The notes below the pieces were generated by a model. It was not told where the DNA came from, did not search any database, and saw only the letters and a program-made list of their open reading frames with translations. Below are positions 9,083 to 19,233 of a stretch of DNA of 64,000 bases, piece by piece. This DNA is from Saprospiraceae bacterium (GTDB lineage: Bacteria > Bacteroidota > Bacteroidia > Chitinophagales > Saprospiraceae): the NCBI GenBank assembly GCA_027486765.1, contig JAIXOO010000232.1, positions 36,909 to 100,908 on the forward strand, given 5' to 3'. Each line of letters begins with the position of its first letter. Positions within the stretch are counted from its first letter, which is position 1. The position numbers and the translations under genes are program-made.

Positions 9083-9463
9083 ATGAAAAGAGTAACAGGC
9101 ATCGGCGGGGTCTTTTTTAAATGCAAAGACCCCAATCAAATCAAAACATGGTACAAAACCCATCTGGGGATGGATACCAACGAATGGGGCGCCAGCTTCG
9201 AGTGGCGCAGCAGTGATGACCCGGCACAGAAAGGGTATACACAGTGGAGCCCTTTTGCGGAGACTACAACTTATTTCGCTCCTTCCACCAAAGATTTTAT
9301 GTTCAATTATCGTGTCGAAAACCTGGTGGCACTGGTAGAGCTCCTGAAACAGGAAGGAGTGACGGTATTGGATGAAATTGAGGAGTTTGAATACGGCAAG
9401 TTTGTACACATCCTGGATTTGGAAGGCAATAAAATTGAGTTGTGGGAGCCAATGGGTGAGTAA
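9083..9463 (+). CDS. VOC (glyoxalase/bleomycin resistance) family protein
   Basis: GIGGVFFKCKDPNQIKTWYKTHLGM...FVHILDLEGNKIELWEP. Confidence 0.9.
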   Translation: MKRVTGIGGVFFKCKDPNQIKTWYKTHLGMDTNEWGASFEWRSSDDPAQKGYTQWSPFAETTTYFAPSTKDFMFNYRVENLVALVELLKQEGVTVLDEIEEFEYGKFVHILDLEGNKIELWEPMGE

Positions 9464-9475
9464 TATTAAAAATTG

Positions 9476-9527
9476 GCAGTGGGGCAGCTCAAATGGTAAA
9501 GCTTGTGCTACATCAAGACCCCACTGC
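9476..9527 (+). terminator. Putative terminator hairpin after the VOC gene
   Basis: gcagtgggg (9476-9484) / ccccactgc (9519-9527). Confidence 0.4.
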
Positions 9528-9690
9528 ACATAAACTAAAAATATTCTTCAATTAATCACTATATTTACCAAGTCCAGCAACCGAGCATAAGTTGCCGCTC
9601 TAAAATGTACTTCTTGGCCTGTCTTAGCAGCCGATACTCGATCAAGGAGGGATTCATTCAGAGGCTTAATTGTAAGCCAAATTTCGAACA

Positions 9691-12600
9691 ATGAAATCTA
9701 ATCCTGTTCCGAATAAAAAAAAGGTAGTTTCCAAAAAAGGAAGCAACCTGAAGAATGCGAGCGCAACTAAACAGCCCTACCCAACTAAAGCAGCCTCGAA
9801 CACGCCCAGCGAAGCAAAAACGGAAAGCCCAAATCCATTCCCCATTGTAGCCATTGGTGCTTCGGCGGGCGGACTGGAAGCCATCACCTCGCTGCTGCAA
9901 AATCTGTCGCCCTCCACGGGTATGGCCTTCATTTATGTGCAGCACCTGAGTCCTGACCACAAAAGTTTGCTGACGCCCATTTTGTCCAAAGCAACTAGCA
10001 TGGCCGTACAGGACATTGAAGACATGGACAAAATGCTGCCTGATCATGTGTACGTGATGCCCTATAACCGGGACATAGAAGTAACCGACGGGCACATCAA
10101 GCTCATTCCACGCCCGCAAAACAAAACCAACAACCGGTCTATCGACGTACTCTTCTCTTCCTTGGCCGAAACCCACAAAGAGAACGTGGTCGGTATTGTG
10201 TTATCTGGTAGTGCCACCGATGGGACCAGGGGTTTGAAGGAAATAAAACTGGCCGGGGGCCTCACTTTTGCGCAAGATGATTCGGCCAAATTTGGCAGCA
10301 TGCCCCAATCTGCTATTGCCGAAGGAATCGTTGATTTCATTCTGTCGCCTCAAGAGATGGCTCGGGAATTGAATTGGATGAGCAAACACCCTCTGGTGAA
10401 ACGAAACTCCGTAAAATTAACCCCGGAAGATGCCATTGAGAACAGCAACCCCGACTTAAAAACGATCCTGCAACTCATTCACAAAACCCAAAGCGTCGAC
10501 TTTAGCCACTACAAAATGAACACCATCAAGCGCCGGATGCTGCGCCGGATGTTGATCCATAAGGTAGATTCCTTGTCAAAATACGCCGAATTATTGGCGC
10601 AAAAACCGGAAGAACTAGATCTGTTGTATCAGGATCTACTCATCAATGTTACCGAATTTTTTAGAGACACCGAGGCCTTCCAATTTTTAGAAAGCACCAT
10701 TCTTCCTCGCTTGCTCAGCAGCAAAGCACCAGGTGAAACCTTGCGCATTTGGGTGGTTGCTTGCGCCACTGGTGAGGAGGTGTATTCACTGGCCATGTTG
10801 CTGTTTGAATTGCACAATCGACAAAACCACCACACTGCTTTTCAAATTTTCGCTTCCGACCTCAGCGCCCAGGCCATCAATATCGCTCGAGCTGGGGAGT
10901 ATTCCCTGCGCCAGCTTACCCACGTTTCGCCCCAGCGTCTGCAGCAATTTTTCACCAAATCCAAAGACAAGTACCGCATCACCAAAACCCTGCGCGATGT
11001 TTGTGTTTTTGCGGAGCACAACATTTTGAGTGATCCCCCTTTTTCCCGCATGGACTTTATCAGTTGCCGCAACCTGCTGATCTACCTGGACGCCTACGCG
11101 CAAAAAAAGGCTATTTCTACTTTTCACTATGCGCTAAATGAGGATGGTTGCCTGATGTTGGGCAAATCAGAAACCATCGGAACCTCTACCCAACTGTTTA
11201 CCCCACTGAATAAAAAATACAAAATCTATTCGCGCAAAAAAAACAAGGGCAGTTACCGCATTCCGGAACTCAATCCTCGTACTTTACAGCCAAGCTCTTT
11301 GGATCAAAACAGAACGACTACCGCTATGCCTAAAAAGACCACCACCACCAAAGGAGACTTGAGCAGCGCCTTTGATGCAGTGCTGCTTGGCCAATATGTG
11401 CCTGCCAGTGTAATCATCAATCACGATCTGGACATTCTGCAATTCCGGGGTGCTACTTTCATGTATCTCCAACATGGCGCGGGTAAAGCGAGTTTCAATA
11501 TTTTAAAGATGTCGCTTCCCGAAATTACTTTCGAGCTGCGCAACGCCATACATGAGTCCATCAAAACCGAACAACTGGTGCGCAAGATTGGCATTGAAAT
11601 GAATCGCGATGTGCCAGGCAATAGTGTACACATCGTCAACATCGAAGTAGCGCCGTTCAAAGTTGAAGGCGAAGAACCCTTGTTGGTGGTTGTGTTTACG
11701 GGACAGCAGCTCGAATTGAGCGACTCCTCCATGGAAGGTGGGGAAAAAAACACCATTGCCAAAGACCGCAGGATCAAAAAATTGGAAGAAGAACTTGCTG
11801 CTACCCGGATCTACGTAAATGCCATTACCCAGGATCACGAGGCCGCCAACGAGGAATTGCAAAGTGCCAATGAAGAAATCATTTCCAGCAATGAAGAACT
11901 CCAGAGCTTAAACGAAGAACTGGAAACCTCCAAAGAAGAAATTGAATCCACCAACGAAGAGCTGACCACCAGCAACCATGAGCTGTACACACGCATTCAA
12001 CAAGTTGAAGAACTGTACACGTATTACGAAACGATCCTGGCTGCCGTGCATGAGCCCATGCTTGTATTAGACAAAAACATCCGCATTAAATCCGCCAATA
12101 AAGCATTCTGTAACACTTTCCAGATTAGTGAAGAAGAGATCATTGGCGTCCTCCTGTTCAAATTGAGCAACAGTCAATGGAACATTCCGGCATTGCGTGA
12201 GTTGCTCGAAGACATTTTACCCAAAAACAACCGCTTCCACGATTTTGAAGTGGATCAGGATTTCCCCCTGGTTGGCCACAAAACTTTGTTGCTCAATGCG
12301 CATCGGATTGAACAAATTAGCAAAAATGAGGAGCTGATTGTACTCACGATGCTGGACATCACTGAACTGAGGAAATTGGCCAATGAACTACAAACGAAAC
12401 AAAAGAAGGTACTCAAAGAATTGATCGAAGCCAAAGTGATTGCCGAACAAAAAACGCACGTAGCCGAGGATGCAGTTAAAGCCAAACAGCAGTTTTTGTC
12501 CAACATGAGCCACGAAATCCGCACGCCGATGAATGCCATCATCGGGTTTACCAATGTGCTGATGAAGTCCAAGCTGAGTGAAACCCAAAAAATATCCCTC

Positions 12601-13608
12601 AATGCGATTAAAATATCCGGCGAGTCGCTGATCATATTGATCAACGACATTTTAGACCTGGCTAAGGTTGAAGCTGGAAAAATGGTGATTGAACGGACCC
12701 CCTTCCGCTTGTTTTCTTCGGTGTCGGACATGCTACATTTGTTCGAAACCAAAATGCAGGAGAAAAATTTGATCTTGGTTAAACAATACGATACCAGCAT
12801 TCCGGAAATAGTGGTAGGAGACCCAGTGCGTTTGCGCCAAATCATTTTAAACCTGTTCAGCAATGCCGTAAAATTCACCAATACCGGAACCATCACCGTG
12901 CAGGTGAACAAGCTCCATGAAGACGAGGAAAGTGTTGGCATCGAATTTGTGATAAGCGACACCGGAATTGGGATTCCTGGCAACAAACTGAAACAGATTT
13001 TTGATGCTTTTGAGCAGGTAGCCACCGAAACTACCCGCTTGTACGGAGGAACGGGCTTGGGCCTGGCCATTGTGAAACAGTTGGTGAAACTGCTAGGTGG
13101 AACGGTGAATGTGAAAAGTAAAGTGGACAAGGGCTCCACCTTTAGTTTCAATTTGGATTTTAAAAAGGCAAAAGGGCAACTAGCCCCGTCCGAAGACCCT
13201 AGCCAGGGAAGTATAACGAAAGTCGCTTTGGGGAAAGCAGGAATAAAAAATGTGAAAATATTGGTCGTGGAGGACGTTTCCCTGAATCAGCTCTTGATGA
13301 AAACATTGTTGGATGATTTTGGCTTTGAATTTGACATGGCTGACAATGGAAAAATTGCCATTGAAAAACTCGAAAAGAACCAGTACGATGTGATATTGAT
13401 GGACATAAAAATGCCGGAAATGAATGGTTTGGACGCCACTGCGTACATCCGCAATGAAATGAAGATTAAAACGCCGATTATCGCCGTCACCGCAGATGTG
13501 ACCACCGCCAATGTTGAACAATGCCGCGCCTTCGGAATGGATGATTATTTGTCCAAACCGATTGACGAAAAATTACTGTTCAACAAAATCCTCCAGTACA
13601 CCAAGTAG
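9691..13608 (+). CDS. CheB-CheR-coiled coil-PAS-histidine kinase-receiver fusion protein
   Basis: CheB: PIVAIGASAGGLEAI...GIVLSGSATDGTRGLKEIK; CheR: NVTEFFRDTEAF, RIWVVACATGEEVYSLAML, NLLIYL; HisKA FLSNMSHEIRTPMNAIIGF; HATPase GGTGLGLAI; REC VEDVSLNQLL...VILMDIKMPEMNGLDAT. Confidence 0.96.
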   Translation: MKSNPVPNKKKVVSKKGSNLKNASATKQPYPTKAASNTPSEAKTESPNPFPIVAIGASAGGLEAITSLLQNLSPSTGMAFIYVQHLSPDHKSLLTPILSKATSMAVQDIEDMDKMLPDHVYVMPYNRDIEVTDGHIKLIPRPQNKTNNRSIDVLFSSLAETHKENVVGIVLSGSATDGTRGLKEIKLAGGLTFAQDDSAKFGSMPQSAIAEGIVDFILSPQEMARELNWMSKHPLVKRNSVKLTPEDAIENSNPDLKTILQLIHKTQSVDFSHYKMNTIKRRMLRRMLIHKVDSLSKYAELLAQKPEELDLLYQDLLINVTEFFRDTEAFQFLESTILPRLLSSKAPGETLRIWVVACATGEEVYSLAMLLFELHNRQNHHTAFQIFASDLSAQAINIARAGEYSLRQLTHVSPQRLQQFFTKSKDKYRITKTLRDVCVFAEHNILSDPPFSRMDFISCRNLLIYLDAYAQKKAISTFHYALNEDGCLMLGKSETIGTSTQLFTPLNKKYKIYSRKKNKGSYRIPELNPRTLQPSSLDQNRTTTAMPKKTTTTKGDLSSAFDAVLLGQYVPASVIINHDLDILQFRGATFMYLQHGAGKASFNILKMSLPEITFELRNAIHESIKTEQLVRKIGIEMNRDVPGNSVHIVNIEVAPFKVEGEEPLLVVVFTGQQLELSDSSMEGGEKNTIAKDRRIKKLEEELAATRIYVNAITQDHEAANEELQSANEEIISSNEELQSLNEELETSKEEIESTNEELTTSNHELYTRIQQVEELYTYYETILAAVHEPMLVLDKNIRIKSANKAFCNTFQISEEEIIGVLLFKLSNSQWNIPALRELLEDILPKNNRFHDFEVDQDFPLVGHKTLLLNAHRIEQISKNEELIVLTMLDITELRKLANELQTKQKKVLKELIEAKVIAEQKTHVAEDAVKAKQQFLSNMSHEIRTPMNAIIGFTNVLMKSKLSETQKISLNAIKISGESLIILINDILDLAKVEAGKMVIERTPFRLFSSVSDMLHLFETKMQEKNLILVKQYDTSIPEIVVGDPVRLRQIILNLFSNAVKFTNTGTITVQVNKLHEDEESVGIEFVISDTGIGIPGNKLKQIFDAFEQVATETTRLYGGTGLGLAIVKQLVKLLGGTVNVKSKVDKGSTFSFNLDFKKAKGQLAPSEDPSQGSITKVALGKAGIKNVKILVVEDVSLNQLLMKTLLDDFGFEFDMADNGKIAIEKLEKNQYDVILMDIKMPEMNGLDATAYIRNEMKIKTPIIAVTADVTTANVEQCRAFGMDDYLSKPIDEKLLFNKILQYTK

Positions 13609-13676
13609 TGGGGCAAAAAGAAGCGCCCCGGATCCCCTCGATCCAGCAGCGCTTCAACAAATTACCATTAAAACAA

Positions 13677-14168
13677 TTATTTCTTCACGTAAACAGCTTT
13701 GAAGGTATAAGTCACGCCGCCATCCTCAATCTCATATTCGGCGGTGAATTCACTTTTGCCCAGGTTACTCAGGTTCCAGCTTTCGGTGTCGCCATCTCTG
13801 GATACAGACAGGATGGTTTGAGCCGGATTGAGCGCCCAGGTACCAGATACAGTTTGAGGATCGCTGTTTTGGCACTTTGAAGTGCCTTCATCTTCCAGGT
13901 AAGTATTGTTGTTTTGGATGATCACCAGGTCGTCTTTGATACAGGCAGGCAACTGTGCATATACATTGGTTACCGTTGTACCAAACCAATCAATGGCGGG
14001 ATCACAAGTCAGGGCCTTTAATTGCCAGGTTCCTACAATTTTGGCTTTGACACCATCATTGTCATCCTCATCGTCTTTGTCAAACAATTCGCAGGAAGTG
14101 CTCGCCAGAGCAATCGATAAAATAGCCATTACGGAAGCCAGGCGGCTCCAGGTTTTGAAAGCAAACAT
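13677..14168 (-). CDS. Secreted lipocalin-like domain protein
   Basis: SIALASTSCELFDKDDE lipobox-like N-terminus; VGTWQLKALTC...VSGTWALNPAQTILSVSRDGDTESWNLSNLGKSEFTAEYE. Confidence 0.75.
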   Translation of the reverse strand: MFAFKTWSRLASVMAILSIALASTSCELFDKDDEDDNDGVKAKIVGTWQLKALTCDPAIDWFGTTVTNVYAQLPACIKDDLVIIQNNNTYLEDEGTSKCQNSDPQTVSGTWALNPAQTILSVSRDGDTESWNLSNLGKSEFTAEYEIEDGGVTYTFKAVYVKK

Positions 14169-14249
14169 AACAGTCAGGTTTTAGGTGATGAATTGACCAT
14201 TAGACAGCGATGTAAAAAACGGGTCGCAAAATCGATTCTAAAAATTTTG

Positions 14250-15416
14250 TTAAAAAACCGCAAACACCACCAAAATCCCCAGTAAAAAGAAAACCGCAAA
14301 CCCAATCCCGTAAACCAAGAAAAAACCAAACCATTTTAGGCTTGTCCAAAACCAATTTTGCCCATAAAAACGCTTCATGGTCAACCATGTAAAAACAAAA
14401 ATACCCAGGCCAACAAAGCCCCACAAATCACCCAAGGGGAAAAAATGATCCAAACCCATCAAAATAGTAAGCGCAAGCAATACGCCTGAATGCAAGTGCA
14501 ACAGCACGACAAAATGTTCAACATAATACCTTTTTTGAGGCCAATAAAAGAGGTACATGACTCCGGCCATCGCGATGACCAAAGCCAGAATGGTCCAGGT
14601 GAAACTGCCAATGCAAGCAGTAATGAGTTCTTGGGGGTTCTTAACCGAGCGGAGGCCCTGACGGATCAGGATTTTACCCAACCAGTCTTTGATCTCATAG
14701 CGGGCAATGAGCTCATCGGGGGTATATTCTACTACATCAGTATACGCGATTTTTACCGTACGGTTGACTAAGTTCATGTGGAGGCTGTCTTTTGCTAGCT
14801 GCTCCCCAAAAGTACTGTCTACCTGGCTGGCCCAACGTTTATGGGTTTGATCAAGGATGATTTTTAGGGATTCATGCACGGCTGGCGTTTGGAGCCTGGG
14901 CGGCAATGAATCGTAAGCCCTCATTATTTGACCCATTAAAACAGCTCGTTCAATTTGCGCATAGAAATCAAGGCTTGGGTCATTCTTGACCTGTTCCATT
15001 TTTTTTGCTTGGTTCGTTGGGGTTCCGCCTTGCTCATCGGACATACTGATGTGAAACCCCTCGATTCCGTTGTTGGTTACTTTATTGAATACCAGCAGAA
15101 AAAAAAACATCACCACAAAGAAGAACTGAAAAGGATGGGGATACTGTTTGATTTTTCCAGCAAAATAGTCCAGACTGACCCGCGCCGGGATCCACAACCG
15201 CCAGCTCATGCGCAATAGCTGGCTATCCAGATTGGTGACTTTGTAAAGGAATTTTTTGGTTAAGGATTTCAGAGGAATCCGCCCTTCAAAACGTTTTTGG
15301 CCACAATGGGGGCAAAAGCTCCCCTTTTTGGCCATTTTTTTGCTACAATTGCTGCACAATTCCCGGGGTTCTTCGGCAGCTGTTTTCTCGTTTGGATCAA
15401 TAGGGCTAAGGTCCAT
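14250..15416 (-). CDS. DUF3667-type zinc-ribbon membrane protein
   Basis: CSNCSKKMAKKGSFCPHCGQKRFEGRIPLKSL zinc ribbon followed by several TM helices. Confidence 0.8.
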   Translation of the reverse strand: MDLSPIDPNEKTAAEEPRELCSNCSKKMAKKGSFCPHCGQKRFEGRIPLKSLTKKFLYKVTNLDSQLLRMSWRLWIPARVSLDYFAGKIKQYPHPFQFFFVVMFFFLLVFNKVTNNGIEGFHISMSDEQGGTPTNQAKKMEQVKNDPSLDFYAQIERAVLMGQIMRAYDSLPPRLQTPAVHESLKIILDQTHKRWASQVDSTFGEQLAKDSLHMNLVNRTVKIAYTDVVEYTPDELIARYEIKDWLGKILIRQGLRSVKNPQELITACIGSFTWTILALVIAMAGVMYLFYWPQKRYYVEHFVVLLHLHSGVLLALTILMGLDHFFPLGDLWGFVGLGIFVFTWLTMKRFYGQNWFWTSLKWFGFFLVYGIGFAVFFLLGILVVFAVF

Positions 15417-15686
15417 ACTTAATGGGTTGATGGTTTTTTGATTTGGAGTTAGGTAAATTTAAAACTTAATCATTGAAAATAAATGGGATAATCGACAAAA
15501 CAAGAGCGATTGCCGAGTACCGCGATTGGAAGGAGGAAAAGAGACGAGATGTGAAAAGCATTACGGCGATCAAATATAATGTTCTTTCCTTCTAGGCTTT
15601 ACAACCTTTGGTCGAGTAAACTTATCCCTTCATACGACTGTTCATACCTTGTCATCACCTGAAAGGATCTAAAAAAACCCAAATTT

Positions 15687-18044
15687 ATGTACAAACTACT
15701 ACTTGCGTTGCTGGTGGTTTTTGTGAGCATTGGCCAAGCTGTTGCTCAGGAAAAATTCACCATCAGCGGTTATGTTAAAGATGCCAAAAACGGGGAAGCC
15801 CTCCTTGGTGCGACCATTTTTGTACCCACGCTGGGCGAAGGCGTCACCACCAATGATTATGGCTTTTACTCGATTACCTTGCCCCGAGGCACCTACGACA
15901 TCAGTTTTTCTTACGTCAGTTACCTCGAAGAAAAGCGTCAGGTTAAGCTGGAAAACGCCAACGTCAAGCTCGACCTGGAACTGAAAGAAAGTGCCCTGGT
16001 ACTGGAAACTGTCACGATCAGTTCGGAACGAGTCGACGCCAATGTGCGCAGCATCGAAATGTCGGTCAACAAAGTCGACATGCGCACCATCCAAAAAATG
16101 CCTGCTTTGTTGGGCGAAGTGGACGTGATCCGCAGCATCCAGTTTTTGCCGGGGGTAACCACGGTAGGAGAGGGGGCTACGGGTTTCAACGTGCGCGGAG
16201 GAAACGTTGACCAAAACCTGGTACTGCTGGACGAAGCACCAGTCTTTAACTCTTCTCACCTTTTTGGTTTCTTCTCGGTGTTCAATCCCGATGCAGTGAA
16301 AGATGTCAAACTGATCAAGGGTGGCATTCCAGCTGAATACGGGGGCCGGACCTCTTCGATTTTGGATGTACGCATGAAGGAAGGGAATTCCAAAAAATTC
16401 GCCGCATCTGGTGGGATTGGCACCATCTTTAGTCGTTTAGCCCTGGAAACGCCCATCATCAAAGACAAGGGTTCGTTCATCGTAGCAGCGCGGCGTTCTT
16501 ACATCGATGTGCTGGCCAAACCCTTTTTGAAAGGTGATCTCAAGGACAGCCGTTTTTACTTTTACGACCTTACCGCCAAAGCGAATTACCAGATTGATGA
16601 TAAAAACACCGTTTTCCTCTCGGGCTATTTTGGCCGCGATGTTTTTGGGGCCGATTTTGGTTTTGATTGGGGGAATACCACCGCTTCGGCGCGTTGGAAC
16701 CACATTTTTAGTGACAAACTTTTCCTCAACACCACTGCTTTTTTCAGCAATTACGACTACCGCCTCCAATCCGACCTGAGAGAGCCCAACCCTCAGGATG
16801 CCTTTCGCTGGAATTCCAACATCAAAAATTACAGCGTCAAACCCGACTTCACCTACTACCTCAATTCCCGCAACAAGATCTCTTTCGGTGGGCAAATGAT
16901 TTATTATACCTTCCAGCCGGGTAAAGCCGAAGCCATTTCGGGCGGAGAAACCCGCATCATCGGACAGGACAGCAAATACGCCATCGAATACGCGGCTTAT
17001 TTTGGCAATGAGCAAAAACTGGGTAAAAACTTCACCTTACAGTACGGCATCCGCTACTCCCTCTACGATTACATCGGGCCGGGCAAAGCCTATACCTATG
17101 GCCCCCAAACGGGCGAACGCCGCGAACCCATCAGTACTCAAACCTATAAAAAAGGGGAACGAATCACCCGATACGGCAACTGGGAGCCCCGCTTCTCGGC
17201 CAACATTGGCCTCGGTGACGCTAGCTCCATCAAGGTCAGTTACAACCGCATGGCGCAGTACCTGCATCTCTTATCCAATACGGCGGCGGCTTCTCCTCTG
17301 GACGTATGGACGCCTACTAGCAACAACATCAAACCACAACTGTCTGACCAAATCGCTTTGGGTTTGTTCAAAAACTTCAAGGACAATCTCTTTGAAACTT
17401 CGGTAGAGGTGTATTACAAAAAACTGCAGAATCAGGTGGACTACATCCCCAATTCCGATTTGCTTCTGAATCCTGAACTGGAAGGTGACCTACTTTTTGG
17501 CGATGGCCGGGCTTATGGCGCAGAGTTTTTTATCAAAAAGACCAAAGGCAAACTGAACGGCTGGTTGAGCTACACCCTATCGCGCACCGAACGCCAAATC
17601 AAAGGGCTCAACAACAACGACTGGTTTCCCAGCCGTTTTGACAAAACCCATGTCCTCAATTTCGTGGGAATTTATGATTTGAATCAACGGGTGAGTTTTT
17701 CAGTCAATTTCACTTACGGCACTGGCACTCCAGCCACCTTCCCAACCAGTAAATTCATCTGGCAAGGTTACGCGTTGCCGCACAATTTTTATGCCCAGCG
17801 CAACGGCTACCGCATCCCTGATTACCACCGCGTGGATTTGGCAGCAACATTGAAGCAGAAGAAAAAGCTGTTTGGCACAGGAGAGGGTGAATGGGTGTTT
17901 TCCATTTACAATCTGTACAACCGCCGCAATGCTTTTTCCGTGTATGTCCGCCAAAGTGAAGACAATCCGAGTCAAACCGAAGCGGTGCGTTATTCGGTGT
18001 TCGGGTCGATCATCCCGGCGGTGACGTATAATTTTAAATTTTAA
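15687..18044 (+). CDS. TonB-dependent receptor with N-terminal carboxypeptidase-like domain
   Basis: FTISGYVKDAKNGEALLGATIFV...; plug domain NVRGGNVDQNLVLLDEAPVFNSSHLFGFFSVFNPD; C-terminal beta-barrel. Confidence 0.95.
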   Translation: MYKLLLALLVVFVSIGQAVAQEKFTISGYVKDAKNGEALLGATIFVPTLGEGVTTNDYGFYSITLPRGTYDISFSYVSYLEEKRQVKLENANVKLDLELKESALVLETVTISSERVDANVRSIEMSVNKVDMRTIQKMPALLGEVDVIRSIQFLPGVTTVGEGATGFNVRGGNVDQNLVLLDEAPVFNSSHLFGFFSVFNPDAVKDVKLIKGGIPAEYGGRTSSILDVRMKEGNSKKFAASGGIGTIFSRLALETPIIKDKGSFIVAARRSYIDVLAKPFLKGDLKDSRFYFYDLTAKANYQIDDKNTVFLSGYFGRDVFGADFGFDWGNTTASARWNHIFSDKLFLNTTAFFSNYDYRLQSDLREPNPQDAFRWNSNIKNYSVKPDFTYYLNSRNKISFGGQMIYYTFQPGKAEAISGGETRIIGQDSKYAIEYAAYFGNEQKLGKNFTLQYGIRYSLYDYIGPGKAYTYGPQTGERREPISTQTYKKGERITRYGNWEPRFSANIGLGDASSIKVSYNRMAQYLHLLSNTAAASPLDVWTPTSNNIKPQLSDQIALGLFKNFKDNLFETSVEVYYKKLQNQVDYIPNSDLLLNPELEGDLLFGDGRAYGAEFFIKKTKGKLNGWLSYTLSRTERQIKGLNNNDWFPSRFDKTHVLNFVGIYDLNQRVSFSVNFTYGTGTPATFPTSKFIWQGYALPHNFYAQRNGYRIPDYHRVDLAATLKQKKKLFGTGEGEWVFSIYNLYNRRNAFSVYVRQSEDNPSQTEAVRYSVFGSIIPAVTYNFKF

Positions 18045-18063
18045 TTTCCAAAACTGACCATCC

Positions 18064-18978
18064 ATGAAAAACATACAGTGGTTTTATTTTTTTCTCTTGA
18101 TTTTGATGGGAACCGCTTGCCAAGACGTCATTGACCTGGAGACTGAAGCGGGTGAAACCCAATTGGTGATTGATGCCTGGGTGACCGATGAGTCCAAAGC
18201 CCAAACCATTAAGTTGAGTTTGACCCAGCCTTATTTTGACAAGGGAGGCATTGTACCCGCCAAAGGGGCGACCGTCATTCTCTTTTCAGAAGACAGTATT
18301 CCCTATCCTTTTGTCGACTTGAAAAATGACGGAAACTACGTTTGGCAACCCAAAATAGCGGGAGAAAAAATCCTGCAAGTGGGCAAACAGTACGCGCTTT
18401 ACGTCAAATACGGCGCGGAGGAGTATTTCTCCATCAGCAAAGTCAATCGGGTACCTCCAATTGATTCTGTGAACTACTTCAAACAAAAATTCCCGGTAGA
18501 CCCAGGTGACTTGCGCCAGGAAGGTTATCAAGTAGATTTTTATGCCAAAGACCCAATTGGCCAAGGAGATTGTTACTGGGTACGGGCCTATCGCAACGAT
18601 ACCTTGTTTGACAAACCCAGTCAGATTCTGCCTGTTTACGATGGCAGTTTTAGCCCCGGTGGTTCTGCCGATGGCTTGTTGTTCATCCTGCCCATTCGCG
18701 CCGGAGCCAGCCCCGACCTGTACAATGCCAACGACAAGGTGAAAGTAGAACTGTATTCCATTCCACCAGAAGCGTTTTTCTTCCTGCAATTGGTGCGCTC
18801 GGAGTCCACCAACGGTGGCATTTTTGCCACTGTACCTACCAATATCCCTACCAACATCCAACCGTTGGATCAAAACAACAAAAAGCAGGTATTGGGCTTC
18901 TTTGCGGTATCCGCCGTTTCGAGTATTGAAACGGTGGTGGATGGAAGTAAGGCGATACCGAAGCCAAGCGGGAGGTAG
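18064..18978 (+). CDS. DUF4249 family outer-membrane-associated lipoprotein
   Basis: Lipobox MGTACQDVIDLE; LVIDAWVTDESKAQTIKLSLTQPYFD; directly follows the TonB receptor. Confidence 0.88.
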   Translation: MKNIQWFYFFLLILMGTACQDVIDLETEAGETQLVIDAWVTDESKAQTIKLSLTQPYFDKGGIVPAKGATVILFSEDSIPYPFVDLKNDGNYVWQPKIAGEKILQVGKQYALYVKYGAEEYFSISKVNRVPPIDSVNYFKQKFPVDPGDLRQEGYQVDFYAKDPIGQGDCYWVRAYRNDTLFDKPSQILPVYDGSFSPGGSADGLLFILPIRAGASPDLYNANDKVKVELYSIPPEAFFFLQLVRSESTNGGIFATVPTNIPTNIQPLDQNNKKQVLGFFAVSAVSSIETVVDGSKAIPKPSGR

Positions 18979-19117
18979 GTGAGTGAAAAGTGAAAAGTGA
19001 AAAGTGAGAGGGACATTTCTACCATTCCTAATTTTATTGCAAAAAATAGGAGGCGGTTGAAAAACAACTGGTATACCTGCTTTTCACTTTTCACTATTCG
19101 CTTTTCGCTTTTTTCAG
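18979..19117. repeat. Intergenic palindrome P4 with tandem GTGAAAA arms
   Basis: ggtgagtgaaaagtgaaaagtgaaaagtgag ... cttttcacttttcactattcgcttttcgctttttt. Confidence 0.85.
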
Positions 19118-19233
19118 TCATTCATCAGAAAATAGTACCGGATAGGAATTACCCTAAAAGATTTCGTCGTAAATTCGTTTAATGGCATCTTTTGTTGTCT
19201 AGATTCATCAATTTTTTTTCAAATCAAACGACT

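Noticed and set aside
12255-13151. 298-aa antisense ORF opposite the CheB/CheR hybrid kinase
   Set aside because: Antisense to conserved HisKA/HATPase coding sequence; Ser/Leu/Cys-rich shadow translation.
9691-13608. Chemotaxis operon
   Set aside because: Only a single CheB-CheR fusion protein is present; no cheA, cheW, cheY or MCP genes in the window.
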